From the NCBI RefSeq assembly GCF_014638915.1, contig NZ_BMFQ01000002.1, forward strand, positions 1,029,367 to 1,093,366: 64,000 nucleotides of DNA, given 5' to 3'. The stretch comes from Xanthomarina arctica (GTDB lineage: Bacteria > Bacteroidota > Bacteroidia > Flavobacteriales > Flavobacteriaceae). A model generated the notes under the pieces. It saw only the letters and a program-made list of their open reading frames with translations. It did no database searches and was not told where the DNA came from. Of the stretch, positions 35,620 through 43,880 are shown piece after piece. Position 1 is the first letter of the stretch. Every line of letters starts with the position of its first letter. Both the position numbers and the translations under genes were made by a program.

Positions 35620-35751
35620 TCCACATGCAGACATACCATCCGATCTATTAAATACAGATTAGAATTAAGACTAAAGTTTACTTACAATTATTTAACTTTA
35701 ATTAAGAAAACTGAATAAGCCTTTTCATTTACAATAGTCTACTTTTGCGGC

Positions 35752-36975
35752 ATGCAAGAAAACCAACCTGTAAAATTTGAATTTATAGCATTAATGGCAT
35801 CTTTAATGTCTATTGTTGCCTTAACTATAGATGCTATATTACCGGCAATTTCTTCTATAGGAATATCCATTAACAGTCTGGACAGTAATAACAATCAGTT
35901 GTTAATTACTATGATATTTCTGGGTTTAGGAATTGGACAATTGCTTTTCGGACCTTTATCTGACAGTCTTGGAAGAAAGCCCATTGTATATATGGGTTTT
36001 ATTGTTTTTGCCATTGCAAGTATTATATGTGTCCTGTCTCCTACTCTAGAATGGATGATCTTTGGAAGGATTTTACAAGGCATAGGTTTGGCTGCTCCAA
36101 GAACTATTTCTATTGCTATTATTAGAGATTTGTATAAAGGTGATTATATGGCCAAAATCATGTCGTTTGTCACTACATTTTTTATTTTAGTTCCTGTTAT
36201 AGCTCCAGTTATGGGGAAATTTATTTTAAACCATTACGAGTGGCAAGGCATTTTTTATGTTCAATTAGTAATGGCTTTCTTAGTTTGTATTTGGTTCTGG
36301 AAAAGACAACCCGAAACGCTCAAACCTGAATATAAAATAAAATTTAACAAGCATTTATTTATAGATGGTTTTAAAGAGTTAATAAAATATAAAGTAACTC
36401 TAGGGTTTACAATTATTTCCGGATTTATTACGGGCTCTTTTATTGTGTATTTAAGTGCTTCTCAAAATATTTTTGAAAACCAATATGGTCTAATTAACGA
36501 GTTTCCTTACATTTTCGCAGGCTTGGCCGCTGGAGTAGGTTTATCTACATTTTTAAACGGATCTTTAGTTATGCAACTAGGAATGTGGCGTTTATCATTT
36601 ATTGCTATTATTATATTTAGCGGAAATGCCTTGTTATATGTTTTATTATTTTGGAATTCTGAGAATCCTAATTTAATTATACTTTTAGCATTTATGGCCA
36701 TTCAATTTTTTACTATTGGATTTATTTTTGGAAACCTGAGAGCCATTGCAATGGAACCTATTGGACATATTGCCGGTGTTGGCGCATCCATAACAGGGTT
36801 TATCTCTACTATGATGGCAGTCCCTATTGCAAATTATATAGGTAGTTTTATTAACACCACTGCTCTGCCTCTATTTATTGGCTTCTCCATATTTGGAGTC
36901 TTCTCTGTATTAATTTTTCTTAGAATGCAGGTTATTCAAACAAAGGAATTGCAGGTTATTCAAATTAATGAGTAA
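35752..36975 (+). CDS. MFS drug-efflux transporter (Bcr/CflA type)
   Basis: The protein has 407 residues and twelve predicted membrane helices. The MFS motif A-like sequence GQLLFGPLSDSLGRKPIVY follows helix II, and motif C-like VPVIAPVMGKFI lies in helix V. This combination marks the DHA1 Bcr/CflA subgroup, which exports bicyclomycin-type compounds or other small molecules. A TACTTTTG -7 box (35740-35747) sits just before the ATG with no clear -33 element. Single-gene unit. The true substrate is unknown. Confidence 0.88.
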   Translation: MQENQPVKFEFIALMASLMSIVALTIDAILPAISSIGISINSLDSNNNQLLITMIFLGLGIGQLLFGPLSDSLGRKPIVYMGFIVFAIASIICVLSPTLEWMIFGRILQGIGLAAPRTISIAIIRDLYKGDYMAKIMSFVTTFFILVPVIAPVMGKFILNHYEWQGIFYVQLVMAFLVCIWFWKRQPETLKPEYKIKFNKHLFIDGFKELIKYKVTLGFTIISGFITGSFIVYLSASQNIFENQYGLINEFPYIFAGLAAGVGLSTFLNGSLVMQLGMWRLSFIAIIIFSGNALLYVLLFWNSENPNLIILLAFMAIQFFTIGFIFGNLRAIAMEPIGHIAGVGASITGFISTMMAVPIANYIGSFINTTALPLFIGFSIFGVFSVLIFLRMQVIQTKELQVIQINE

Positions 36976-37226
36976 TTAATAAATGTCTTTATTTCAATAA
37001 GCTTTTCAACAGAAATTTCTGAAGATATAATATGTGCCACTTCTTTAGTGAAAGGAAGGAAAGAAAGCGTACATTTCTTCATACCTTTTTTATTATTAAA
37101 AACAAAGAAGTTGAAAACATTCAAGATCTTTTATGGAAATTTTCCTTCTAAAAATTTAACTATTCCTTTAAGATAAATCGATTTTATATTATTTACCTTT
37201 AAGTATCTTTTCAAACAAACTTTAAG
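36976..37226. other. 251-base spacer
   Basis: A 39-codon open frame exists at 37032-37151, but it is rich in Phe, Lys and Arg and has no ribosome binding site, so I do not call it. No terminator or promoter was seen. Confidence 0.4.
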
Positions 37227-38957
37227 ATGAAAAAACGTTTAAATCAATTAGCGGCAACCGCTATTTGTGGTAACGATATTAGTTCTTCCTGTTTATATGT
37301 TTCAGGTTTAGCAATTGTTTATGCTGGACAATACGCATGGATTTCGTTATTAATGGTGGCTGTTATTCTCTTTTTATTCCGTAAAATTTATGGCGAAGTT
37401 GTTGGAGCTCTCCCGTTAAATGGTGGTGCCTATAATGCGTTGTTAAATACCACCAAAAAATCTACTGCTTCATTTGCTGCTACATTAACCGTATTATCCT
37501 ATATGGCAACTGCAGTTATTTCTGCCAGTGAATCTGTAAAATATGCTCAAAGTTTATGGCATAGTATTCCTATTATATACACTACTGTTGGCCTGCTAGC
37601 CCTTTTCATGTTTATCGTTATTCTAGGAATAGGAGAATCTTCAAAAGTTGCTATTGGAATCTTTATTTTTCATCTGGCTTCCCTAACACTTTTATGTTTG
37701 TTTTGTGGTGTCTATTTGTTTGAGAATGGGTTTGAAACCTTAATTGAAAATTTCAGAAATCCAATAGAAGGTAGTATTACTACGGCACTATTTTTTGGAT
37801 TTGCAGCCGCGATGTTGGGCATAAGTGGCTTTGAAAGTTCGGCTAATTATGTGGAGGAACAACAGGATGGTGTATTTCCAAAAACACTTAGGAATATGTG
37901 GATAATTGTTACCATTTTTAATCCGTTAATCGCCTTTTTAGCTCTGGCTATTTTACCCATGGCAAGCATTCATAACAATGATGAAACCCTTCTTTCATTT
38001 ATGGGACAAATATCTGGTGGGAATTGGTTGTTTTATATTATTTCTATTGATGCCGTTTTAGTTTTAAGTGGTGCCGTTTTAACTTCCTTTGTAGGCGTTG
38101 GAGGTTTGGTAGAGCGTATGACTTTAGATAGAATCCTTCCTAAGTTCTTATTAAAAAAGAACAAAAAAGGAAGTTCTTACATTATTTTTATCTGCTTTTT
38201 TATTCTCTGCGTGACCATTTTAATATTCACGCATGGTAATCTAAAAGCATTAGCGGGTGTTTATACTATTGCTTTTTTAAGCGTTATGATATTGTTTGCT
38301 GTTGGTAATATTCTATTAAAAATAAATAGGAAAAATTTACCTCGACCTGAGCGAGCTAGTAATCTGGCTTTATTTGTTGCGATTTTAGGGGTTGGCTTAG
38401 CTTTAATTGGAAATATTATTTTAAATCCGCCTTATTTAAGCATCTTTATCGAGTATTTAATACCGACCTCCATGGTTGTTATTTTTATGCTTTTTAGAAT
38501 TCGAATCCTGCGGGCTTCTTTAAATCTTCTAAAATATTTTATTCCTTCAAATAGCCCTATTTTTAGAAATCTAAATAAGGTGGTTCAAAATCATATAAGA
38601 CGTATTAATAATCAAGAATTTGTGTTTTTTACAAACCACGACAATGTTTCTGCTATAAACAAAGCCATCTTATATATTATCAGAAATGAACATACCAGAC
38701 GCCTAAAAATAATTACTGTTTTGCAACCTGGTTTTTTTGTGCCTCCAAATTTAAAATCAGATATTGATGTTTTAGATCGTGCGTATCCAACAGTTCATAT
38801 AGAATTTATAGAAGAGCAAGGTCAATTTGATCCAGAAAAAATAAAGGAGCTTTCTAAAAAATATCATATTCCTGTAAACTTTATGTTTATAGGCTCTCCA
38901 GGTGATAATTTCCCTTATAAAATTCAGGAACTAGGTGATGTTAGGTTAATAATTTAA
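37227..38957 (+). CDS. APC family permease with C-terminal cytoplasmic domain
   Basis: The protein has 576 residues. An amino acid-polyamine-organocation transporter core with twelve helices fills about 1-430; the helix I motif (ATAICGNDISSSCLYVSG) is less glycine-rich than in classic APC members, and the sequence ALPLNGGAYNALLNTTKK is typical of the family. The last 140 residues are soluble and look like a universal-stress-type or regulatory domain, as in some cationic amino acid transporters. The substrate is unknown. It may be followed by a 46-codon ORF at 38998 before the hairpin at 39208-39238. Confidence 0.85.
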   Translation: MKKRLNQLAATAICGNDISSSCLYVSGLAIVYAGQYAWISLLMVAVILFLFRKIYGEVVGALPLNGGAYNALLNTTKKSTASFAATLTVLSYMATAVISASESVKYAQSLWHSIPIIYTTVGLLALFMFIVILGIGESSKVAIGIFIFHLASLTLLCLFCGVYLFENGFETLIENFRNPIEGSITTALFFGFAAAMLGISGFESSANYVEEQQDGVFPKTLRNMWIIVTIFNPLIAFLALAILPMASIHNNDETLLSFMGQISGGNWLFYIISIDAVLVLSGAVLTSFVGVGGLVERMTLDRILPKFLLKKNKKGSSYIIFICFFILCVTILIFTHGNLKALAGVYTIAFLSVMILFAVGNILLKINRKNLPRPERASNLALFVAILGVGLALIGNIILNPPYLSIFIEYLIPTSMVVIFMLFRIRILRASLNLLKYFIPSNSPIFRNLNKVVQNHIRRINNQEFVFFTNHDNVSAINKAILYIIRNEHTRRLKIITVLQPGFFVPPNLKSDIDVLDRAYPTVHIEFIEEQGQFDPEKIKELSKKYHIPVNFMFIGSPGDNFPYKIQELGDVRLII

Positions 38958-38997
38958 ATTATTTCTTAAGATAGCAATTAATAAATTTATATTATTA

Positions 38998-39138
38998 ATG
39001 GTGAAATTATTCCAAAACATATTTACTACCATTAGAGATCAATATCATAACCCTGTAACTGTGAAGAACCCAATCGTTCCGGAAGTTTCTAAAAAGACCT
39101 CTGAATACAAGCATCATTTTATTATGTACCTGATTTAA
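38998..39138 (+). CDS. possible 46-residue protein after the APC permease
   Basis: An ATG 40 bases after the permease stop opens a frame of 46 codons (MVKLFQNIFTTIRDQY, then HNPVTVKNPIVPEVSKKTSE, ending FIMYLI). The composition is balanced, with a charged and Pro-containing middle, unlike random AT-rich frames, and a terminator follows 70 bases later. No ribosome binding site is plain and no homologue is known to me. It may be a true small protein or chance. Confidence 0.35.
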   Translation: MVKLFQNIFTTIRDQYHNPVTVKNPIVPEVSKKTSEYKHHFIMYLI

Positions 39139-39204
39139 GATTAAAAAACTAAAAAACACGGAAATAATGTACATCAATAAATAATAAATATATGTCACCA
39201 ATAG

Positions 39205-39246
39205 AAAAACCTTCTCTAGTCTATAACTAAAGAAGGTTTTTTATTT
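39205..39246. terminator. bidirectional terminator between the APC region and marC
   Basis: AACCTTCT/AGAAGGTT (39208-39215, 39231-39238) with an inner TAGT/ACTA pair form the stem. An A-run lies on the left and TTTTTTA on the right. It serves two convergent units. Confidence 0.8.
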
Positions 39247-39267
39247 GTGTATGTAAATTGTTGCCTT

Positions 39268-39897
39268 TTATAACAAGCTTTCCACAACCGCTATTACAGA
39301 AGATAAAATATATTCAACCCCAATTGCAATTACGATAAAACCAATAATCCTGGACAAACCGTTAATCCCAGAAGCTCCTAAGAATTTAACAATTAGGTGA
39401 GCCCCTTTTAAAATAAAATAGATAGCTAAAGTAACGATGATAATAGCTCCTACAATTATTAAAATATCTTGGGTGGTTTTATATTCTTGATTGTATGTTA
39501 TTAATAAAGAAATTGTTCCTGGTCCAGCTAACATTGGGATAGCTAAGGGTGTTAAGGAAATGGATTCCCTATTATGGATATCTTCTTGAATACGATCGCG
39601 TTTCATCCCTTTATGTTCCCTAAACTTACCTGTTAACAAAGCAAAACCTGAAGAAGCAATAATTAGTCCACCTGCAATTTTTAAAGCATTCAAACTAATC
39701 CCAAAAAAGGATAAAATAAATGTGCCCGCAAAAAAAGATAGCAGTAAAATAGCTAATACGTCTATGGCTGTCCAAAAAGCAATTACAGCGCGTTCTTTTT
39801 GAGTATTTTCTTCGGTTAATCCCACAAAAACTGGTACAGTTCCCAGCGGGTTCATTATAGAAAAAAGTGCTCCAAAACTTATTAAAAATAACTCCAT
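39268..39897 (-). CDS. MarC family integral membrane protein
   Basis: Start taken at 39897 (MELFLISFGALFSIMNPLG), 209 residues, because this matches the usual family N terminus; a longer frame to 39939 adds only basic residues. There are six predicted membrane helices. Motifs include FSIMNPLGTVPVFVGLT near the N terminus and PLAIPMLAGPGTISLLI in the middle, as in MarC/YchE/YhgN. These proteins have no proven transport activity. Single-gene unit read leftwards, with the terminator at 39208-39238. Confidence 0.88.
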   Translation of the reverse strand: MELFLISFGALFSIMNPLGTVPVFVGLTEENTQKERAVIAFWTAIDVLAILLLSFFAGTFILSFFGISLNALKIAGGLIIASSGFALLTGKFREHKGMKRDRIQEDIHNRESISLTPLAIPMLAGPGTISLLITYNQEYKTTQDILIIVGAIIIVTLAIYFILKGAHLIVKFLGASGINGLSRIIGFIVIAIGVEYILSSVIAVVESLL

Positions 39898-39980
39898 CTT
39901 TTTTTTTTGCAAAAGTCGATACTTTTTATCGAATTTCAAGTTAAATAATCCTTATTTAAATGTCACTAAATGACAAAATT

Positions 39981-40012
39981 AAAAAAACCACAAGAACCGA
40001 AATTCTTGTGGC
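39981..40012 (-). terminator. terminator of the gdhA operon
   Basis: A 9-bp stem CCACAAGAA/TTCTTGTGG (39988-39996, 40003-40011) has a 6-base loop. On the minus strand it is followed by T7 (39987-39981). It lies 42 bases after the stop of the 40054 gene. Confidence 0.85.
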
Positions 40013-40053
40013 TAAAGTTAAATACAAACTAACAAACTAACAAACCATTGTAT

Positions 40054-40431
40054 TTAATCTAAAATTTTTAAGTACACCTTATTTTTTACCAATCTATATT
40101 CATGTATATGTTTTAGATATTTAGCATAAAAATCATCATGCTGGTTAATATAAAACATATCACACTCCAAATCATCGCATTCGTGAAAACTTTGAATTGA
40201 ACTTTTATAATTATAGAACTCGCTTAATAAAGCCGAATTGCTATCTAATTTCTCTAAAAGCTCATCTCTTAAAACCTTATCATTGATTTTGTTAAAAGCA
40301 ATCTTCGCCAACCAATCGCATTCATTCGTTACATAACTTAGATGACCTATCCAAGTTTCTAAATTCTGCAATCTTTTGGTTTGGATAATTTCTTCATCCG
40401 TATCATGTGAGAAAAAAGTTTTTGAATTCAT
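40054..40431 (-). CDS. hypothetical protein, last gene of gdhA operon
   Basis: The protein has 125 residues, soluble and mostly helical, acidic, with a central pair of cysteines in FHECDDLECDMF (about residues 82-93) that could bind metal. I know no family name. It lies five bases after the stop of the GreA-like gene, in the same direction, and is the last of four genes apparently read from the sigma-54 promoter at 42396-42411. It may have a role in envelope or stress signalling, but nothing in the sequence shows this. Confidence 0.65.
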   Translation of the reverse strand: MNSKTFFSHDTDEEIIQTKRLQNLETWIGHLSYVTNECDWLAKIAFNKINDKVLRDELLEKLDSNSALLSEFYNYKSSIQSFHECDDLECDMFYINQHDDFYAKYLKHIHEYRLVKNKVYLKILD

Positions 40432-40436
40432 TTTAA

Positions 40437-40847
40437 TTAAATTAAATTACTTTCCGTTTTTTTACGCTTTACTTCTTTTACCGTTAAAGATTTTACGCCT
40501 CCTGGAAATTCCCAATCAATGGTGTCTCCTTGTGCATAACCCATAACCGCTAAACCCATTGGGGTTAATACAGATAATTTTTTATTAGAAAAATTACTTT
40601 CTGTCGGAGAAACCAATTGAAATGAATTCTCCCAACCATCGTTCGAAACTATGGTCACTTCAGAATTAAACCTAATAACATCTTCAGGCATTTCTTCTTC
40701 GTTAGTAACAATTGCAGTTTCTAACTCATTTTGCAATCTTAGAACTGAATTCTTTCTAAGTGCATCTTTATAATTTCCTGATAAATTTAGAAGGCGTTTT
40801 AATGTTACAAACTCTTTCTTTTCTAATATGATACTACCGTATTTCAT
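40437..40847 (-). CDS. GreA/GreB family elongation factor (Rnk-like)
   Basis: The protein has 136 residues. The C-terminal half (about 55-125) is the GreA/GreB/Rnk FKBP-like domain, with VTIVSNDGWENSFQLVSP and LSVLTPMGLAVMGYAQGDTI. The N-terminal part (1-50) is too short to be a full GreA coiled coil, so like Rnk it may bind RNA polymerase without driving transcript cleavage. It lies 18 bases after gdhA in an operon, so it may tune transcription under the conditions that induce gdhA. Confidence 0.8.
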   Translation of the reverse strand: MKYGSIILEKKEFVTLKRLLNLSGNYKDALRKNSVLRLQNELETAIVTNEEEMPEDVIRFNSEVTIVSNDGWENSFQLVSPTESNFSNKKLSVLTPMGLAVMGYAQGDTIDWEFPGGVKSLTVKEVKRKKTESNLI

Positions 40848-40865
40848 GATTGATAAATTATTTAA

Positions 40866-42161
40866 TTAAGGAAAAATCCCTCTTTGTATATAAGCCTTTT
40901 CAATTCGCTCTATAGCTATGACATAAGCTGCCGAACGCATATCAATTCCTTTTTCTTCTGAAGCTTTTAAAACTTTTTTAAATACTTCAGACATCTTTTT
41001 ATTTAATCTCACTAGAATCTCTTCCAATTCCCATAATTCTCCATTTCTGTTTTGTAACCATTCAAAATAGCTACCAATAACACCACCAGAATTACAAAGG
41101 ATGTCTGGAATAACTTCGATTCCACGACTTAATAAAATTTGTTCTGCTTCCACAGTAGTTGGTCCATTAGCACCCTCAGCAACTAAAAACGCTTTGATAA
41201 AAGGCGCATTTTCTGCAGTAATTTGGTTTCCCAGTGCTGCAGGAATACAGATATCGCAATCTAAACTAAAGAAGTCTTCTTTAGCAATTGAAGATGAGTT
41301 TGGAAAGCCTATAAAGTTTCCACTATTGTTTTTTGAAAAATCGAATAACCCTTCTACTGAAATTCCTTCAGGATTCACAATTGTTCCAAATGCATCTTGA
41401 ACACCTACCATTTTAGCTCCTTCCAATTCTAAAAAATGAGCAGCCCAATAGCCAACATTTCCAAAACCTTGAACGATAAAAGTCTTTCCGCTTAAATCTA
41501 TTTTTTTATTTTCTGCCCAAAATTTAATGGTTAAAAACACACCAAATCCTGTAGCTCTATCTCTACCTTCAAGACCTCCAGAACCTACTGGTTTCCCTGT
41601 TACTACGTGTTGATTTTTAGAACGTTCAGATGGTGCTTTTGTAGACATATACGTGTCTGCAATCCAAGCCATTGTTTGTGCATTGGTATTAACATCTGGA
41701 GCAGGAATATCATGTTCTGGTCCAATGTTTTCTCCTAAAGCATAAGTAAAACGTCTTGTAATACGCTCTAATTCTGAATTAGAATATTTTTTAGGATCTA
41801 TTTGGATTCCTCCTTTAGCACCTCCATAAGGTAAACCTGCTAACGACGTTTTCCAGGTCATCCACATAGCCAATGCTTTTACAGAATCAATATCAATGGT
41901 TGGATGATATCTCAATCCACCTTTGTATGGTCCAAGTGCATTATTATGCTGCACGCGATACCCTTTAAAAATTTCCACTTCCCCATTATCCATTCTTACT
42001 GGAAAATGAATGATTAATTCATTGTTAGTAACCTCAAGTATTTTTTTAATATTTGGGTTAAGATCAACCAATTCTGCAGCAGCATTAAACTGCTTCATAA
42101 CATTTTCTAACATGCCTTGTTTTGGTTGTTCTTTCTGTTTCAATTCTTTTGTCAATGTCAT
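40866..42161 (-). CDS. gdhA: glutamate dehydrogenase (Glu/Leu/Phe/Val type)
   Basis: The protein has 431 residues. It converts glutamate to 2-oxoglutarate plus ammonia with NAD(P). The ELFV dehydrogenase N domain holds GPYKGGLRYHPTIDIDSVKA, the catalytic-Lys segment LAGLPYGGAKGGI and DIPAPDVNT. The Rossmann half contains VQGFGNVGYWAA (dinucleotide loop) and GANGPTT. The length fits the small hexameric class. It lies ten bases downstream of a Cys-rich small gene and upstream of a GreA-like gene. All are likely driven by the sigma-54 promoter at 42396-42411. Confidence 0.92.
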   Translation of the reverse strand: MTLTKELKQKEQPKQGMLENVMKQFNAAAELVDLNPNIKKILEVTNNELIIHFPVRMDNGEVEIFKGYRVQHNNALGPYKGGLRYHPTIDIDSVKALAMWMTWKTSLAGLPYGGAKGGIQIDPKKYSNSELERITRRFTYALGENIGPEHDIPAPDVNTNAQTMAWIADTYMSTKAPSERSKNQHVVTGKPVGSGGLEGRDRATGFGVFLTIKFWAENKKIDLSGKTFIVQGFGNVGYWAAHFLELEGAKMVGVQDAFGTIVNPEGISVEGLFDFSKNNSGNFIGFPNSSSIAKEDFFSLDCDICIPAALGNQITAENAPFIKAFLVAEGANGPTTVEAEQILLSRGIEVIPDILCNSGGVIGSYFEWLQNRNGELWELEEILVRLNKKMSEVFKKVLKASEEKGIDMRSAAYVIAIERIEKAYIQRGIFP

Positions 42162-42171
42162 TGTATTTAGA

Positions 42172-42366
42172 TTAAATAAGTTCGACAGCTCTTTCTTTTA
42201 CTGCTGCACGAAACCCTTTTGTTAGTGTTTGGGGATATTTTTTTGTATCTATGTCCTCTGCTAATTCGTATTCGCTACAAGACCAAATAAAGCTTTTGTT
42301 TGAAGTTAAGCTACATGAATCTACATGCCTGCATGTCCTACATAAACTTCTTTCCATAGTATCCAT
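42172..42366 (-). CDS. small cysteine-rich protein, first gene of gdhA operon
   Basis: The protein has 64 residues with Cys9, Cys12, Cys18 and Cys30 in the pattern CRTCRHVDSC...FIWSCSEYE, suggesting a zinc or iron-sulfur site. The rest is a polar tail. I recall similar short proteins with a CxxC and WSCSEYE ending in flavobacteria, without function. It starts about 20 bases below the predicted sigma-54 transcription start and ends ten bases before gdhA, so it is the first gene of the operon. Confidence 0.7.
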   Translation of the reverse strand: MDTMERSLCRTCRHVDSCSLTSNKSFIWSCSEYELAEDIDTKKYPQTLTKGFRAAVKERAVELI

Positions 42367-42395
42367 AAATAAGTTTTTTTAATCATACCATTTAA

Positions 42396-42411
42396 GGCAA
42401 CTCTTATGCCA
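42396..42411 (-). promoter_or_regulatory. sigma-54 (-24/-12) promoter of the gdhA operon
   Basis: On the minus strand the 16 bases TGGCATAAGAGTTGCC match TGGCAYRNNNNTTGCW except for the last base. The GG and GC pairs are at correct spacing. Transcription would start near 42385, about 20 bases before the small Cys-rich gene. The gene directly upstream encodes a sigma-54 activator. Confidence 0.75.
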
Positions 42412-42500
42412 ACTTTGTAAGTATAATTAAAAATAAAACTTAAAATACTCATTATCATTATATTAATTAATATAAAAGCGATTTTAAGCATGAACAAATC

Positions 42501-42517
42501 TGGGTAATTTTTACCCA
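42501..42517. promoter_or_regulatory. dyad upstream of the sigma-54 promoter: candidate activator site
   Basis: TGGGTAA-TTT-TTACCCA is a perfect 7-3-7 inverted repeat about 95-105 bases upstream of the -24/-12 promoter, the distance usual for an NtrC-type enhancer. It lies between the activator gene and its probable target operon. Confidence 0.6.
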
Positions 42518-42548
42518 CTTGGGGAATTTATACGCATCAAAATAAAGC

Positions 42549-43877
42549 CTATTTTATTTTTTCGCTTAGCGTTTTTCTATCAATTTGAAGAATTTTTGCG
42601 GCTTGCGATTTATTATTGTCCGTGGCAGCCAACACTTTTAGTATATGGTTTTTCTCAACTTCTTTTAAAGTTAGGAGTCCGTCTTGCTTCGGGAAATCTA
42701 TTTGATATTTTAAATGCTCAGGAAGATCTTTTATCTCCACTTGTTTATCGCACATAATAACAGCACGTTGAATTACGTTTTCCAATTCTCGAATATTTCC
42801 TGGCCAAGAATAACGTTCTAAAACTTGAAGCGCGTCTGCAGATATTTTCATCAATCGGTCCTTATATTCGACACCGTATTTAAATAAAAATTTATCGGTT
42901 AATAAAGTCACATCTTCTAGACGTTCTCGGAGAGGTGGCACATCTAATTGTACTACTGTTAACCTGTAATATAAGTCTTCTCTAAATTTACCTTTATCTA
43001 TAAGGTCTTTTAAATCGATGTTTGTGGCTGCAATAACCCTTACATCTACTTTTTCTACTTTTTGAGACCCTACTCTAGTTACTTCTTTCTCTTGTAGCAC
43101 TCGAAGTAACCTTAATTGGGTTGCCATGGAGGCATTACCAATTTCATCTAAAAATAAAGTCCCATTATTAGCGGCTTGAAAAAAACCATTCCTATTTTCG
43201 TTTGCTCCAGTAAAAGCACCTTTTGTATATCCAAATAATTCCGCTTCTAAAAGATTTTCTGGAATAGCGCCACAGTTTACCGCAATAAACGGTGCTCTAG
43301 CAAATTGTCCCATGTAATGAATGGAACGTGCTACAAGTTCTTTACCAGTACCACTTTCACCTGTAATAAAAACAGTGGCTTTATTGTTTTTTACCCGCTC
43401 AATTACTTCAGTCACTTTTTTTATGGCTTCAGAATTCCCAATTAATTCTCCATAAGAAATACTTGTAGGTTGCGTTTTTTGTTCCTTTATTTTCTGCTTT
43501 TTCGAATTAAATTGAAGTGATTTTGAAACAGCTATCTTAAGCTCCTCTTTAGTAAAAGGTTTGGTCAAGTAATCCATAACCCCAGACTTCATAGCTTCTA
43601 AAGCGCCATCAATAGAAGGGTAACCCGTTACTACCAATTTTGGGATGTCTGGAAAATGATCTGAGACATATTTTACTAGTTCCAAGCCATCTACTCCAGG
43701 CATTTTTAGATCTGTTATTAATAGGTCTATCGATTTATCTTTTAAAATTTCGATAGCTTCTTTAACAGATATGGCTTTATAAGTATGATAATTTAAAGAT
43801 TTTAAATGGCGTTGTAAAAGTTCCAAAATATGAACATCGTCATCTACCAATAAAATATTTTCTTTATTTAAGCTCAT
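42549..43877 (-). CDS. sigma-54-dependent response regulator (NtrC family)
   Basis: The protein has 442 residues. The receiver domain (about 5-120) has the phospho-acceptor Asp56 (LLITDLKMPG) and KPFTKEEL. The AAA+ domain (about 150-380) has Walker A GESGTGKE and the sigma-54 contact loop GAFTGA (in YTKGAFTGANENRNG). A Fis-type HTH forms the last 40 residues (KSQAAKILQIDRKTLSEKIK). It therefore opens sigma-54 promoters. It is paired with the sensor kinase four bases upstream and lies directly before the operon that carries a sigma-54 promoter. Confidence 0.92.
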   Translation of the reverse strand: MSLNKENILLVDDDVHILELLQRHLKSLNYHTYKAISVKEAIEILKDKSIDLLITDLKMPGVDGLELVKYVSDHFPDIPKLVVTGYPSIDGALEAMKSGVMDYLTKPFTKEELKIAVSKSLQFNSKKQKIKEQKTQPTSISYGELIGNSEAIKKVTEVIERVKNNKATVFITGESGTGKELVARSIHYMGQFARAPFIAVNCGAIPENLLEAELFGYTKGAFTGANENRNGFFQAANNGTLFLDEIGNASMATQLRLLRVLQEKEVTRVGSQKVEKVDVRVIAATNIDLKDLIDKGKFREDLYYRLTVVQLDVPPLRERLEDVTLLTDKFLFKYGVEYKDRLMKISADALQVLERYSWPGNIRELENVIQRAVIMCDKQVEIKDLPEHLKYQIDFPKQDGLLTLKEVEKNHILKVLAATDNNKSQAAKILQIDRKTLSEKIK

Positions 43878-43880
43878 AAG

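Noticed and set aside
37032..37151. 39-codon frame between the MFS and APC genes
   Set aside because: Odd composition (Phe, Lys, Arg), no ribosome binding site and no conserved pattern.
39007..39201. 64-codon frame on the minus strand near marC
   Set aside because: It lies opposite the candidate 38998 frame and upstream of a terminator pointing the wrong way; hydrophobic content is expected from AT-rich DNA.
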